Assembly: GCA_949879765.1 (NCBI GenBank)
Contig: CATLBQ010000007.1
Span: 1 to 64,000 of the forward strand
DNA from: an uncultured Bacilli bacterium
Lineage (GTDB): Bacteria > Bacillota_I > Bacilli_A > ML615J-28 > CAG-313
DNA length: 64,000 nt
Direction: 5' to 3'
Shown here: piece after piece, positions 1 to 9,790 of the stretch
How positions within the stretch are numbered: position 1 is the stretch's first letter
Layout of the letters: each line of letters opens with the position of its first letter
Made by a program: the position numbers and the translations under genes
The notes under the pieces: generated by a model
Databases searched by the model: none
The model's input: only the letters and a program-made list of their open reading frames with translations
What the model was told of the DNA's origin: nothing

Positions 1-2940
1 TCCTTGAATCTTTTTTTCTATTCTTCTTCCCAGTGTATCGTATATATAATCTATATCTTTTCCTATTTTTGTGAGTTTTGTTTCTTCGAATACTAAATTG
101 TACACTTGATTATTTTTGGTTATGCTTGTTGGATGTAAAGCACAATACCTATCATAAGTGATATGGATTGTATCTTCTCCTATGGTGATATCATCTAATC
201 TTGTCTTATAGGTTGTATTATATTGATAATCGATTTTCGTTGTTTTTCCTGTAATATGGTTATGTATTACTTTTTGGGTGATGTTTTGATAACTATCATA
301 GGTATAGTTCGTCTCAATTTGAGGAGAAGTTTCATTTTGATAAGTTACTTCTTTAGTGAGTCTACCTAATTGATCATATGTATAACTAACTTGATGAAGG
401 AATGCAAGATTTGTCTTTTTTCTAGTACATATATTGACTATTCTTCCCATCTCATATTGATAGTCGATTTGAGTATCTTCTCCAGTTTCTGTTTGAACCA
501 TTTGAGTAATTGCAACAGGATGATTCAGATAGGTATAGTTCTTTGTAAACGTATGTTGATAAGTTTTATATTTCGTCTCTACTAATCTATCCCAATGATC
601 ATATTTTTTTTGATAAATGGTTGGTGTTAAAATGGCTTCTACTTGGTCTTCTTCTATCATCAAAGCACTATTTGCATAATAAAAATTCTCAATTTCGCCA
701 CATAAAATATCTATAACTTTACCATTTTCTTTGCCACATCCAAGATAACAAATGCTATGCGTTAAATCGATAGGTTGTATGCCCAAATCTACTTTTTTTC
801 CATCTACAATGATTGTGAGTATACCTTGTTGGTTCCTTTGAATGAGGAGTGTGTGCCAGATATCTGAGTCAAAGCGTAAACTTGCTTGTAAGACTTGATT
901 ATTGACAATGAATTGAATTTCTTCTTTTGCTAAAATCCGAATTCCTAGTTGAGTGATTTCATCTTTGATAAAACACATTACGTATACATCCAATAGTGAT
1001 TTAGGTGTTTCCCATTTTACCCGAAAAGCAATGGTAAAGGTATCTTCTAATTCTAAATCATAGCGAGAATAACTTTGTCCTGATAGACAAATGTCTTTTA
1101 AATGTTGGACTTGATACATACCATAAATATGCCTATTTTCTTCCGGATCATAATGATACTCACGGGATAAGTTATGGATATAACTACTCTCTAAAGTACT
1201 AGATTCTATTGGGCCTTTCCCCGCAATGGATTCTTTAATTCCTCTAAACGTCAATAAATCCCCTTGTTGGATTAATTTTTCATTTACCCATGATGTGGTT
1301 GTATATGTATAGGATGGTGAAGTATTACAAAGATGGGAAATGCTTTGTTGATAACAATCTAGCAACGCTTGTTGGTTAAGATAGGCTTCTGTCATCATAA
1401 TTTTATATACTTCAAATGGCATTTGCAATTGAGTTTGCTCGTTTTTTCCATTTCCTATTTTCAATCGCATCTCTTGATGAAGTTTTAAAATGGTACTATG
1501 AGTGAATGCTGGCTGAATGATAGTACCTTTTTTGCCATTAACACTCAAAATTAACTCATAATCATTTGCAAAAACTGTCTTTCTTTTTATAGATAACACC
1601 AACATATTCCATTCTTCTATATGTATTTGTTGTGTAGTTGTATATGTGTTTTGCTCTTCTTCTATCCAATATAAATATCCACTCGCATCTATTTTTAAAT
1701 TCAGTAATTCAATACTATCATCCATATAACATAACGATAATAGATTTTCTTTTGTTCCATATGATTGATGAGGTTTGAACCATAACACCACTGTATAAGT
1801 AAATAGTTCATTGGGATGAGTTACTATTTCAATCGGAGCAAAAGAGAGTTTACTACTCTTATTGTTAAAGTAGAGACATGCACTCATTTCACTTGTTCTA
1901 TTTACTTCCTTTTTTACGAGTGGTATACCTTGATCAGATGTTGTATCATGATAAGCGTCTATGCTATCCGCATGATAAGCTTTCAATAAGCGTTCAAAAA
2001 AGCCAACTTTCGTATATTCATTTTGACTGTCATTCCATTCATAACTATAAACTTGCTTGCGATCTTTGAGTTGAAGAACTTTTTGACGGATTTCGCCTTT
2101 TTCTTTTTGGTAGGTGATTTGAATATCTGGCTCTATCCTTTGTCTTGGGAAATTGTCTTCATCATATCTATATTCTACGATTGTTTGATTTTGATTGTCT
2201 TGAATTTGTACCAATTGATTCTTTTGATATAGATATTTTGCTTTTAATTGATATTTGTAAGACACACTTTCTAACTGATGTTGTGCATTATATGTATAAT
2301 TGTACTGTTGATTGTTCGCATATATTCTTTTGGTTAAAAAGCTATCTTTTTGATATGTATTTTCTTGCAATGTAGTATCTTGATTTTGAACAGACTGAAT
2401 ATTTCCAAAAGTATCATAGTCCATACTATATTGATGGGTTTGATTTTGTTGAACCCCTATGATACGCAATTGACTATCATAACCTATATTCTGAGTGATA
2501 TTTTCAATTTGTTCATCTTGTATTCTCACATAGATGGTTTTGAGTTCATCGGTAATGCCATAAGTATTGCGAATAACCAGTTGATTAGGATAATTTACCA
2601 CCGTAACTCTATCTCGCAAGTCATATTGATACGTGGTCGTTTGACCCATTGCATCCGTAGCACTTATCATATGATGATTTTCATCATATACATATTCTGC
2701 TTGCTTTTGCTTGATATTCGCATCTTCTATCCACTGTTTAGTTAAATCATTTTGTTCATTATATTCATTTTGATACATCACCTTTTCATTGATGATTGTT
2801 TGAACCGCTCTATGATTGTCATCATATTGATAAATCATATGCTGAAGGGCTTGATCTACTTGTTTGATACACTGATTATGTTCATCATATGTATATCGTT
2901 CATACCCATTTTTCCCTTGGATTTGAATAACATTTCCCCT
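1..2940 (-). pseudogene. Downstream part of an RHS/YD-repeat protein, continuing off the left edge of the window; in frame with the 2941..5556 ORF and separated from it only by TAA at 2941-2943
   Basis: I read the minus-strand frame triplet by triplet from 2940 to 1 and found no stop codon. The translation is YD-repeat-like (YTYDEHNQ, YQYDLRDR, YSMDYDTFGNIQSV, YTYDQLGRLTKE) with two LamG/concanavalin-like stretches. Missing from the track because no start-to-stop ORF closes inside the window. Confidence 0.8.
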
Positions 2941-5556
2941 TTAATCATATGCATATTCTAATAACTCTTCTTTCTTGACCAGTTCGATGGCCGCAACACG
3001 AATATCATAGATATGGTGTTGAAACACATGAAATTCAATATTTTGATAATCTACTGGTGCTTTCATTTTTACACTAACATATTGATATCCTTTAATATAA
3101 GGTGTTACTCGTATGTCATAAGGATAATCTCCTTCATCATTTGAAAAAGCAAAGAGAATTTGAGGCATATCTTCTGCTGTACAATATGCTTGTATCAAAA
3201 AACGAAGGGTATAGTTATCCCCTTTTTTTCCTTCTACTCCCATCATATATGCCAAGGTTTTATTCCGATATTGATAAGGATTACATTGACTTACATTTTC
3301 AAGTAATAGACAATTGATTGGGCTAGAAAGAGGAAGGGTTGTTATAGGCTCAATCACATCACCTACAGACTGTTGATAGAGCTCAAATCCTTTTAATTTT
3401 TGAATATCTGCTTGGAAAAAGTATCCTCCATGGATATAATTGGGTTGAAGGACTTCAGGAATATCCACTACACTTAAATCATCTATTCCAAGACTATAGC
3501 CTTCTCCAGAACAAGTGATTCGAATCGTATATATTGTTGTAATCTTATCTTGATAATATGCGTTTACTTTAGGAAGCGTAAACTTTTGCCATGCTGTTTC
3601 TTGAATTGGTAACGTCGTCGCTGTTAGCGTTTCATTATACTGTACTAATTTTTGAACTGTTTCATAAGTTCCACTTGCAACACCTGGTACTAGTACTTCT
3701 ATATATTGACTATAAGTCCCTATTACTTCTATCTTAATCTCACAATTTATATTCTTTTTCATATGATGGAGTCGGTAATATCCACTCAGCACAATTTCTT
3801 CATTGGCAGGATCTAATGCTACAGTTTGTTCTATCATTAACTTTTCTGTATCCTTTTTTTGAATACGTAAGTATGTGCGATGTTCTTCTTTGATTCGTTC
3901 GACACGAGAGTTTTGCTTTCCTTTGATGATATAATCATTTAAAGTATCTTCATCAAAACTACCATTTTCTATCCACTGTCTTTTGATACGATTTTGGCTT
4001 TGTGTAATCACTTGATGAAAATGAGTATGAGTAGATAAATGATATTGATTAGAACTAACGATATCATCTGAATGGAATTGATAAAATGGTCTTCCCAAAT
4101 GGTCATAATAGTGATATATATTTTTTTCTAAATAACTGATTTGGGTATCCCCTTCGTGGTAATCATAATATTTTGGAGTAACATTAGATAATGTATATCC
4201 TATACCCACTGATTTTACTTGGTTGTCTTGATATTGTATCCACATTTTTTCTTTGGTTTGTTTGTGTGATATTATCATTTGATAATATGAATAGGTAATA
4301 TCTAGTGTTCTATAGGTATAAGAATGAATGGTTTCACCTTGAACAAAATGATATTGATAGGTTAAACTACTAAGATTTTGTTTACTATCATATGAAAGAG
4401 ACAAGCTATCTTTTTGTCCTGTTGTATATAAGCGAATCATTGTTCCTGCTAAATCATAGGAATAATGGATACTCTTGCTTTGATTGCTTACTTCTAATAA
4501 CCTATGGTGCACATAATGAAAAGTAAGGGTTTGATTAGGATAAACAATCTTAACTAAATGGATTTGTCCATCTGTGTGCTCATAATACCATTTTTCTTGA
4601 TTTACTTTTTCTACTCTATAACTTTGATTGGTTTTATCATAATACAGTTTATCTTGCGTTTCTAAATTGATAAATTCTGCTTGGTTTTGACTGTTTTCAA
4701 GATAAAACGTATCTACATATCCTGTAGGATCCTCAATCGTAATTTCTATTTGATGATCTTGCAATCGGTAATCATAACTATGTCTCATTTGATTTTTGGT
4801 TATTCCTTTTTGCACACCATAGTCTTGATAAATCAAGGATACACCAAAAGAAGATATGCCATCTTGAACGGTTAATCCTGGATAAAGAATATAAGCATCT
4901 TTAGTATACGTATTGACTTGTTGAATTAAAATATCTTTCCACATATTCGTATCTAATGCAAATCCTTTTCCAATTCCTTTTAGTGATTTGATATAGCCTG
5001 ATAAATAAACTTTATTGGTAGCATCTGCTGTATAATCAAGTAAAAGAGTGGCATCTTTTGAACGAATATGCATCAAAAAAGTCAAACTTTTGTGAGTAGG
5101 ACTCATATAATCATTTACAAAATTGGTTAAGTCAAAGATAATATCTTTTGTATACCACGTGTTGGTTTGAATCAATTGCTTTTGAAAAATCGTTTTCCAC
5201 GTTTGGATGTTTTGGTATAGTTGCATCAACTCTTCATTTGATTTTTCAAATGATATATCGATATCAAAATCACAATAGCGAATACTTTCATCATCTATGA
5301 GTTCTATTTGCGTATCTTGTTGAATATTGCGATTGCCATTCATTTGCCACTTTAAAATAGAAAATCTTTCTTTTTCAGCATAGTTTGCTATGGTTATATT
5401 CACCAAAACATATTCGTCAACTTCTCCTGTTCCCTTTGCTTGGTAAATTTGACTTTGATCAATATTGATTCTATTTCCTCTAATAAACACTCTTTTAAAT
5501 CGTAAATTGATTCCTTTGGTTAAATCTACTCCATAATTGCTTTGTACATATCTCAT
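2941..5556 (-). CDS. N-terminal part of an RHS/YD-repeat protein (871 aa up to an in-frame TAA)
   Basis: ORF track; ATG preceded by AGGAGG-like RBS; YD-like repeats (YSYDLAG, YYDHLGRPF, YAYD at the stop). The codon after the stop continues RGNVIQIQG in the same frame. Confidence 0.8.
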   Translation of the reverse strand: MRYVQSNYGVDLTKGINLRFKRVFIRGNRINIDQSQIYQAKGTGEVDEYVLVNITIANYAEKERFSILKWQMNGNRNIQQDTQIELIDDESIRYCDFDIDISFEKSNEELMQLYQNIQTWKTIFQKQLIQTNTWYTKDIIFDLTNFVNDYMSPTHKSLTFLMHIRSKDATLLLDYTADATNKVYLSGYIKSLKGIGKGFALDTNMWKDILIQQVNTYTKDAYILYPGLTVQDGISSFGVSLIYQDYGVQKGITKNQMRHSYDYRLQDHQIEITIEDPTGYVDTFYLENSQNQAEFINLETQDKLYYDKTNQSYRVEKVNQEKWYYEHTDGQIHLVKIVYPNQTLTFHYVHHRLLEVSNQSKSIHYSYDLAGTMIRLYTTGQKDSLSLSYDSKQNLSSLTYQYHFVQGETIHSYTYRTLDITYSYYQMIISHKQTKEKMWIQYQDNQVKSVGIGYTLSNVTPKYYDYHEGDTQISYLEKNIYHYYDHLGRPFYQFHSDDIVSSNQYHLSTHTHFHQVITQSQNRIKRQWIENGSFDEDTLNDYIIKGKQNSRVERIKEEHRTYLRIQKKDTEKLMIEQTVALDPANEEIVLSGYYRLHHMKKNINCEIKIEVIGTYSQYIEVLVPGVASGTYETVQKLVQYNETLTATTLPIQETAWQKFTLPKVNAYYQDKITTIYTIRITCSGEGYSLGIDDLSVVDIPEVLQPNYIHGGYFFQADIQKLKGFELYQQSVGDVIEPITTLPLSSPINCLLLENVSQCNPYQYRNKTLAYMMGVEGKKGDNYTLRFLIQAYCTAEDMPQILFAFSNDEGDYPYDIRVTPYIKGYQYVSVKMKAPVDYQNIEFHVFQHHIYDIRVAAIELVKKEELLEYAYD

Positions 5557-5573
5557 TGCTTCCCTCCTTTTTT

Positions 5574-6392
5574 CTATCTCTTATGGCTAAAGATACATAT
5601 TCTTTCTTGGATGGCATCCTTGGAAAAAAATAGTGATTCTGATTGAAATATTTTAATGTCTACTGGTCTTCTACACATAGTGGTCAAATATTTTTTTAAC
5701 TCTTGCAAATCACAATTGGCTAGGGTATCCACCATAATATCAATATCACTATATTCAGTTTGTTCTTCTCTTGCAAACGATCCATATAGCCACATATTTT
5801 GAATTGAAAATTCAGTTTGAATGACTTTTTGATTGGACTTCAATATTGTGATGAGTTCTTCTCTAGATAAAGACGCATAGACTTGATTGAAGAAAAGTGA
5901 TTTTGCTTCACACAGAAATAAAATTTCTTCAATCGATGTATCGACTAGTCCTCTATTTATTTCATACTCAAGTTGCTCTAGCAGTCTATTTCCTATAATA
6001 AGTGGCAATTTTTGAAGTCTTAGACGATAGACATTATAAAAAATAGCTGCCATTTCTTTACTATATTCACCAAATAGATGTTCTTGGATGATGGAACGAA
6101 AATATTGAATAGGGGTCATATCCGTTTCCAAAACCAAGGCGAATTGAGGACTATAGGCAATTTGATATTTATCCCAAATACGATGGGATAGTATATTTGC
6201 TTGCACTAAATCGGCAAATAAACTAGATAATTGAAAAAAGAATACCTCGATTTCGTCTTCAGGTATTCTTTTCCTTCTTAAAATGGAACGAAACTGAAGA
6301 TATTTTTCTTCTCTTTGATAAAATGGTGCCATGGTATATAGCATTTTAAATATGATTTTGTCATTTATCTTCATCAGTTTCATCCCCCCCAT
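5574..6392 (-). CDS. Minimal nucleotidyltransferase-domain protein
   Basis: Motif GSFAREEQTEYSDIDIMV (GSxxR...DxD) plus downstream PVDIKIF acidic residue, as in NTP_transf_2/MNT-type proteins. Confidence 0.7.
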   Translation of the reverse strand: MGGMKLMKINDKIIFKMLYTMAPFYQREEKYLQFRSILRRKRIPEDEIEVFFFQLSSLFADLVQANILSHRIWDKYQIAYSPQFALVLETDMTPIQYFRSIIQEHLFGEYSKEMAAIFYNVYRLRLQKLPLIIGNRLLEQLEYEINRGLVDTSIEEILFLCEAKSLFFNQVYASLSREELITILKSNQKVIQTEFSIQNMWLYGSFAREEQTEYSDIDIMVDTLANCDLQELKKYLTTMCRRPVDIKIFQSESLFFSKDAIQERICIFSHKR

Positions 6393-6427
6393 TTTTTACC
6401 ATATTTTAACATATTCTTTTTTTCTTT

Positions 6428-6718
6428 TCAAGGGTTTATATTATTTTTTGATAAAAAATAAAAACATTCTAAATCTTTTACCGGAATGTTTTTTGATGTT
6501 GTCAAAAATTGTTGCATGATGTAAAGGCTTTGAAGATTTATCATCAATATATCCAAAACAGTATTTGCACTTTTTGTGACAGGATATATCCGGCCTGCTT
6601 GATCCGCATCAGTCAATAGCCCTAGTTTTGACATATCTTGTTGGATGTCATTTTCTTGATAAACTGAAAGAATAGATTGAACAAATGGGTTATTATAATA
6701 TTTTTCATTCTGCATCAC
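6428..6718 (-). CDS. Hypothetical protein (96 aa)
   Basis: ORF track; lies in the same-strand run upstream of the nucleotidyltransferase gene; no recognised domain. Confidence 0.4.
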   Translation of the reverse strand: MMQNEKYYNNPFVQSILSVYQENDIQQDMSKLGLLTDADQAGRIYPVTKSANTVLDILMINLQSLYIMQQFLTTSKNIPVKDLECFYFLSKNNINP

Positions 6719-7002
6719 CTACTTTATTTTTATAACTATCAAAGAAAGCATCTTCTAATGCTCTTCCTTGCATGATATGAACTACTTCATCTCAAATAAT
6801 CATCTTACCATTGTTGACAAAAAAGTGCCTTACATTTTATTAAAAAGATAAGGGCATAAAGCTGAGTATATCAGTTTATAAGAAATCCAAAAAGTCACGA
6901 AGTGGTGCTTTTTTTCTTATTTTACCTGAAATGTATACGATTTGACTGCATATATTAACTGCTATACTAAATTTTGTTATTAATCATCTTGTAGACAAAA
7001 AA

Positions 7003-7032
7003 GGACTACTATTTCATATTAACTAGTAGTCC
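7003..7032 (-). terminator. Intrinsic terminator downstream of the SUKH-like gene
   Basis: 9-bp stem ggactacta/tagtagtcc followed on the minus strand by a T run. Confidence 0.7.
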
Positions 7033-7110
7033 CTTCTATCAACTCAAATTAAAATAACCTAATTTACACACAAAAACTTCATTTATTAAGTTTTGTTTTT
7101 AACAACAAAA

Positions 7111-8001
7111 TCATTTCATTAAGTTATCAACCAATAAAATATTAAAAGGTTTGTATTCTCCACTAAAATCACATTTTACTATTCGATTATCAAAATAATG
7201 TAATATTTTCTCTTTATACAAGTCCTCAAATATAGCTTTAATATCTAATTCTTTTGATAAAAAATCATTATAATCTTTTATTATCAACAAATATGAATTT
7301 CTTTTACTACTGGTAAAATCAAACCGGTGATCCCACGCAATTATATAAAAAGAATGATGCTTAACATCTTTATAATAATGGTCGACTGAATATTTTTTTT
7401 CTAACTCATGAATATAATCTTTCCATTTTTTACATTTTTTTCCATCAATTTCTATACAAAAAGCTTCTTTAAATTTATTTTTATATTCTTCCAATTCATT
7501 AAAATGAATATGATATATTTTGTTTTCAAATAAACAAGGATCAACTTTTAACTCTATTTGTTTAATTTTAGGACCTTCATACAAATTCATTAAAGCCTCT
7601 TCAATATCATTACCTAAAAAGTAAAGGACTATATCAAGTCCCGCATATATTTTTCCAGACAATGACATCATAAATATATAATGAAAACTATTGCTACCAA
7701 TCATAACTAGTTTTTCATCTATTGTATTTTCGTATACTTTTTCTCTTCCTTTTTCTATTTCATTAATTTTAATACAATCCAAAGTTATAATATCAATTGG
7801 ATTCTTTTCATATTTTTCTAAATACTTTACAGGGTATTTAAGTTGATGACCATCAAATATTTCTAAATACTCTAATAATTTATCAAATACTGGCAAATCC
7901 TTACTCTTTAAATAAGCAAGCACATTATTAATTTCTTGTTTTTTTTCAATATTAAATCCTTGATTTTTTAAATATTGCATTAATTTATAAGATATTCTCA
8001 T
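7111..8001 (-). CDS. SUKH-family-like immunity protein (track ORF starts at 8052; I prefer MRISYKLMQ at 8001)
   Basis: ENTIDEKLVMIGSNSFHYIFMMSLSGKIYAGLDIVLYFLGNDIEEALMNLYEG resembles SUKH-3-type immunity proteins; located immediately 3' of a deaminase-like toxin remnant. Confidence 0.5.
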   Translation of the reverse strand: MRISYKLMQYLKNQGFNIEKKQEINNVLAYLKSKDLPVFDKLLEYLEIFDGHQLKYPVKYLEKYEKNPIDIITLDCIKINEIEKGREKVYENTIDEKLVMIGSNSFHYIFMMSLSGKIYAGLDIVLYFLGNDIEEALMNLYEGPKIKQIELKVDPCLFENKIYHIHFNELEEYKNKFKEAFCIEIDGKKCKKWKDYIHELEKKYSVDHYYKDVKHHSFYIIAWDHRFDFTSSKRNSYLLIIKDYNDFLSKELDIKAIFEDLYKEKILHYFDNRIVKCDFSGEYKPFNILLVDNLMK

Positions 8002-8006
8002 TTTAA

Positions 8007-8313
8007 TTATCCACTTACAACGAGTAGAACTCCTTTCATAGTTATTTGACAATTTCTACACATTACAGCCATTGTAAAATTTGAAACACGCACAGTAGTA
8101 ACAACTAAATCTTCCATCTTCGCACCACTATTGAGCGCTGAATTTACTGCATTAAATTCAGCACAATTTGCAACTTTTCATATGAGTATATGGTTCCAAT
8201 AGTTCATTGATATTATTGGCAATGTGACTAGACTCTCCACGATATACTTTTCCAGTTGTCTTGTCAACAGCAGCAGAAACCATCGTAGGTCTATTTTTTT
8301 CATTGATTGTCAT
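8007..8313 (-). pseudogene. YwqJ-like deaminase toxin C-terminal module, frameshifted
   Basis: Minus-strand translation in two frames: MTINEKNRPTMVSAAVDKTTGKVYRGESSHIANNINELLEPYTHMK, then after removing one A from an AAAA run, VANCAEFNAVNSALNSGAKMEDLVVTTVRVSNFTMAVMCRNCQITMKGVLLVVSG*. CAE and CxxC zinc-binding deaminase motifs are present. Confidence 0.7.
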
Positions 8314-8572
8314 TCCTTAACGTGCTTAGTGCAGTTTGCTTAGAAATGTTCGCAAATTTTATTCTATTTGCTTTTTGAATTGTATGCGAAATACGAAGAC
8401 AAGTACTTAATATTGCAAAAAATCCAGTAATAGCAGCAACTCTAATATTAAATATACCTACAATAATGATTACTGCAACCATCATTAAACCTATCGCCAA
8501 TCTTTTCCCATGTGACTTGCCAAAACTTTTTCCACTTAATTTATTCATCAGCAGCATACGTGATTTCTTCAA
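8300..8572 (-). CDS. Small membrane protein, hypothetical (90 aa)
   Basis: ORF track; hydrophobic stretches RLAIGLMMVAVIIIVGIFNIRVAAITGFFAILSTCL. Confidence 0.4.
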   Translation of the reverse strand: MKKSRMLLMNKLSGKSFGKSHGKRLAIGLMMVAVIIIVGIFNIRVAAITGFFAILSTCLRISHTIQKANRIKFANISKQTALSTLRNDNQ

Positions 8573-9061
8573 ATGTTTCCTATGTATATGTATTATATAC
8601 TAAATGAACTAGATTCTCAATAGTTAAACTATACAAATTCAAATTATCCTATTAGTATTTCTTGTCTTACATCTTTTTTATACTGATAAGAAATTGTCTT
8701 TCAATAAAAGGGAATAAGTAGATTACACTCATCTACAATTGCTTTGAACACAACATCCAAATGCGTTTTTGGAAAATCCATTACTAGTTTTATTCTACTA
8801 TTCATTTTCCCTCCTTTCATGAAAGATGTATATATTTTATAATATTTTTCATTTTATTTTAAATCTTGTCAATTATTTTTTTTGTACAATAATATTGAAT
8901 TTTGATAAAAAACATTCAGTTTTGTGAACATTTTATATGCTAAATATATTTCTTAAAAAATTTACAAACATTTTATAATATTCACTCGATTTTGATTCCT
9001 TTATATTTTTCTAATGCTTTAACAATCTTTTTTCAAGAATTTATATTTTTTTTAAAAATCA

Positions 9062-9093
9062 AAAACATCCTGATTTCACAATCAGGATGTTTT
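9062..9093 (-). terminator. Intrinsic terminator after the pseudouridine synthase gene
   Basis: aaaacatcctgat...atcaggatgtttt hairpin. Confidence 0.7.
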
Positions 9094-9094
9094 C

Positions 9095-9790
9095 TTATAT
9101 TGCAAAGAAATGTTGAATCTTTTCTACTGAAAGTTCTAGGTAATGTCCAACTTCTAAGTTTTTAGGTAACATAACTGAGCCGATTTGTACTCTTTTTAGT
9201 GCAGTTACTTTCCCCCCTAAATAAGCAATGATGCGTTTGACCTCATGAAACTTTCCTTCTGTTAAAGTCATATATAGATTTTGGTTATCAATTGGTTCTA
9301 TTTGAGGTGGCAAAAAAGTAGTGCCATCTTTTAAAACAATAGGTTCACCTTGATATGATTTTAACATACCTTCATAGGTCACTAGATACCTTTTCTCAAT
9401 ATGCAAGTGAGGACTAGTTAGTCGATGGGCAAAATCACCATCATTGGTCACTATGAGCATACCTTCTGTATCTATATCCAATCTACCAACAGGAAATAAA
9501 GTTTGAACCAATAGAGGGGGTAAATCTTGAAATAAAGCAAGAATTGTGGGTTGATAGTTATCTTGAGTTGCACTCACATACCCTTTGGGTTTGTTAAGCA
9601 AAAAATAGTGGTAAACTTGATAATGCAATACCTTGTCTTGAAATGAAACTTGATCGTTTATTTCATCAACTGCATATTCTGCGTCTTTTACTACAATCCC
9701 ATTGACTTTGATCTTTTTTTCTTTAATCCAACCCCTTACTTCTTTTCTACTTCCAATATAACAACTTGTTAAATATTTATCGAGCCGCAT
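9095..9790 (-). CDS. rsuA: 16S rRNA pseudouridine synthase, RsuA family
   Basis: S4-like N-terminus MRLDKYLTSCYIGSRKEVRGWIKEKKIKVNG; LNKPKGYVSA; FPVGRLDIDTEGMLIVTNDGDFAHRL catalytic motif. Confidence 0.9.
   Translation of the reverse strand: MRLDKYLTSCYIGSRKEVRGWIKEKKIKVNGIVVKDAEYAVDEINDQVSFQDKVLHYQVYHYFLLNKPKGYVSATQDNYQPTILALFQDLPPLLVQTLFPVGRLDIDTEGMLIVTNDGDFAHRLTSPHLHIEKRYLVTYEGMLKSYQGEPIVLKDGTTFLPPQIEPIDNQNLYMTLTEGKFHEVKRIIAYLGGKVTALKRVQIGSVMLPKNLEVGHYLELSVEKIQHFFAI

Noticed and set aside
2941-2943. Programmed stop readthrough or recoding in the RHS gene
   Set aside because: No recoding context or structure visible; a point mutation or sequencing error at a variable YD-repeat position is simpler.
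370-2961. Six plus-strand ORFs of 63-131 aa opposite the RHS gene
   Set aside because: Ile/Leu/Phe/His/Tyr-rich shadow translations of the antisense strand of YD repeats; no domain or RBS support.
6719-6870. TGA read as Trp (Mycoplasma-type recoding) to explain the in-frame TGA in the remnant
   Set aside because: Full-length proteins across the window use TGG for Trp and TGA ends genes here (for example the 90-aa ORF at 8300), so the standard code fits.
8700-8810. Short minus-strand ORF starting MNSRIKLVMDFPKTH with a good AGGAGG RBS
   Set aside because: Very short, no recognisable family, and reading frame close to early stops; may be a remnant but cannot be supported.
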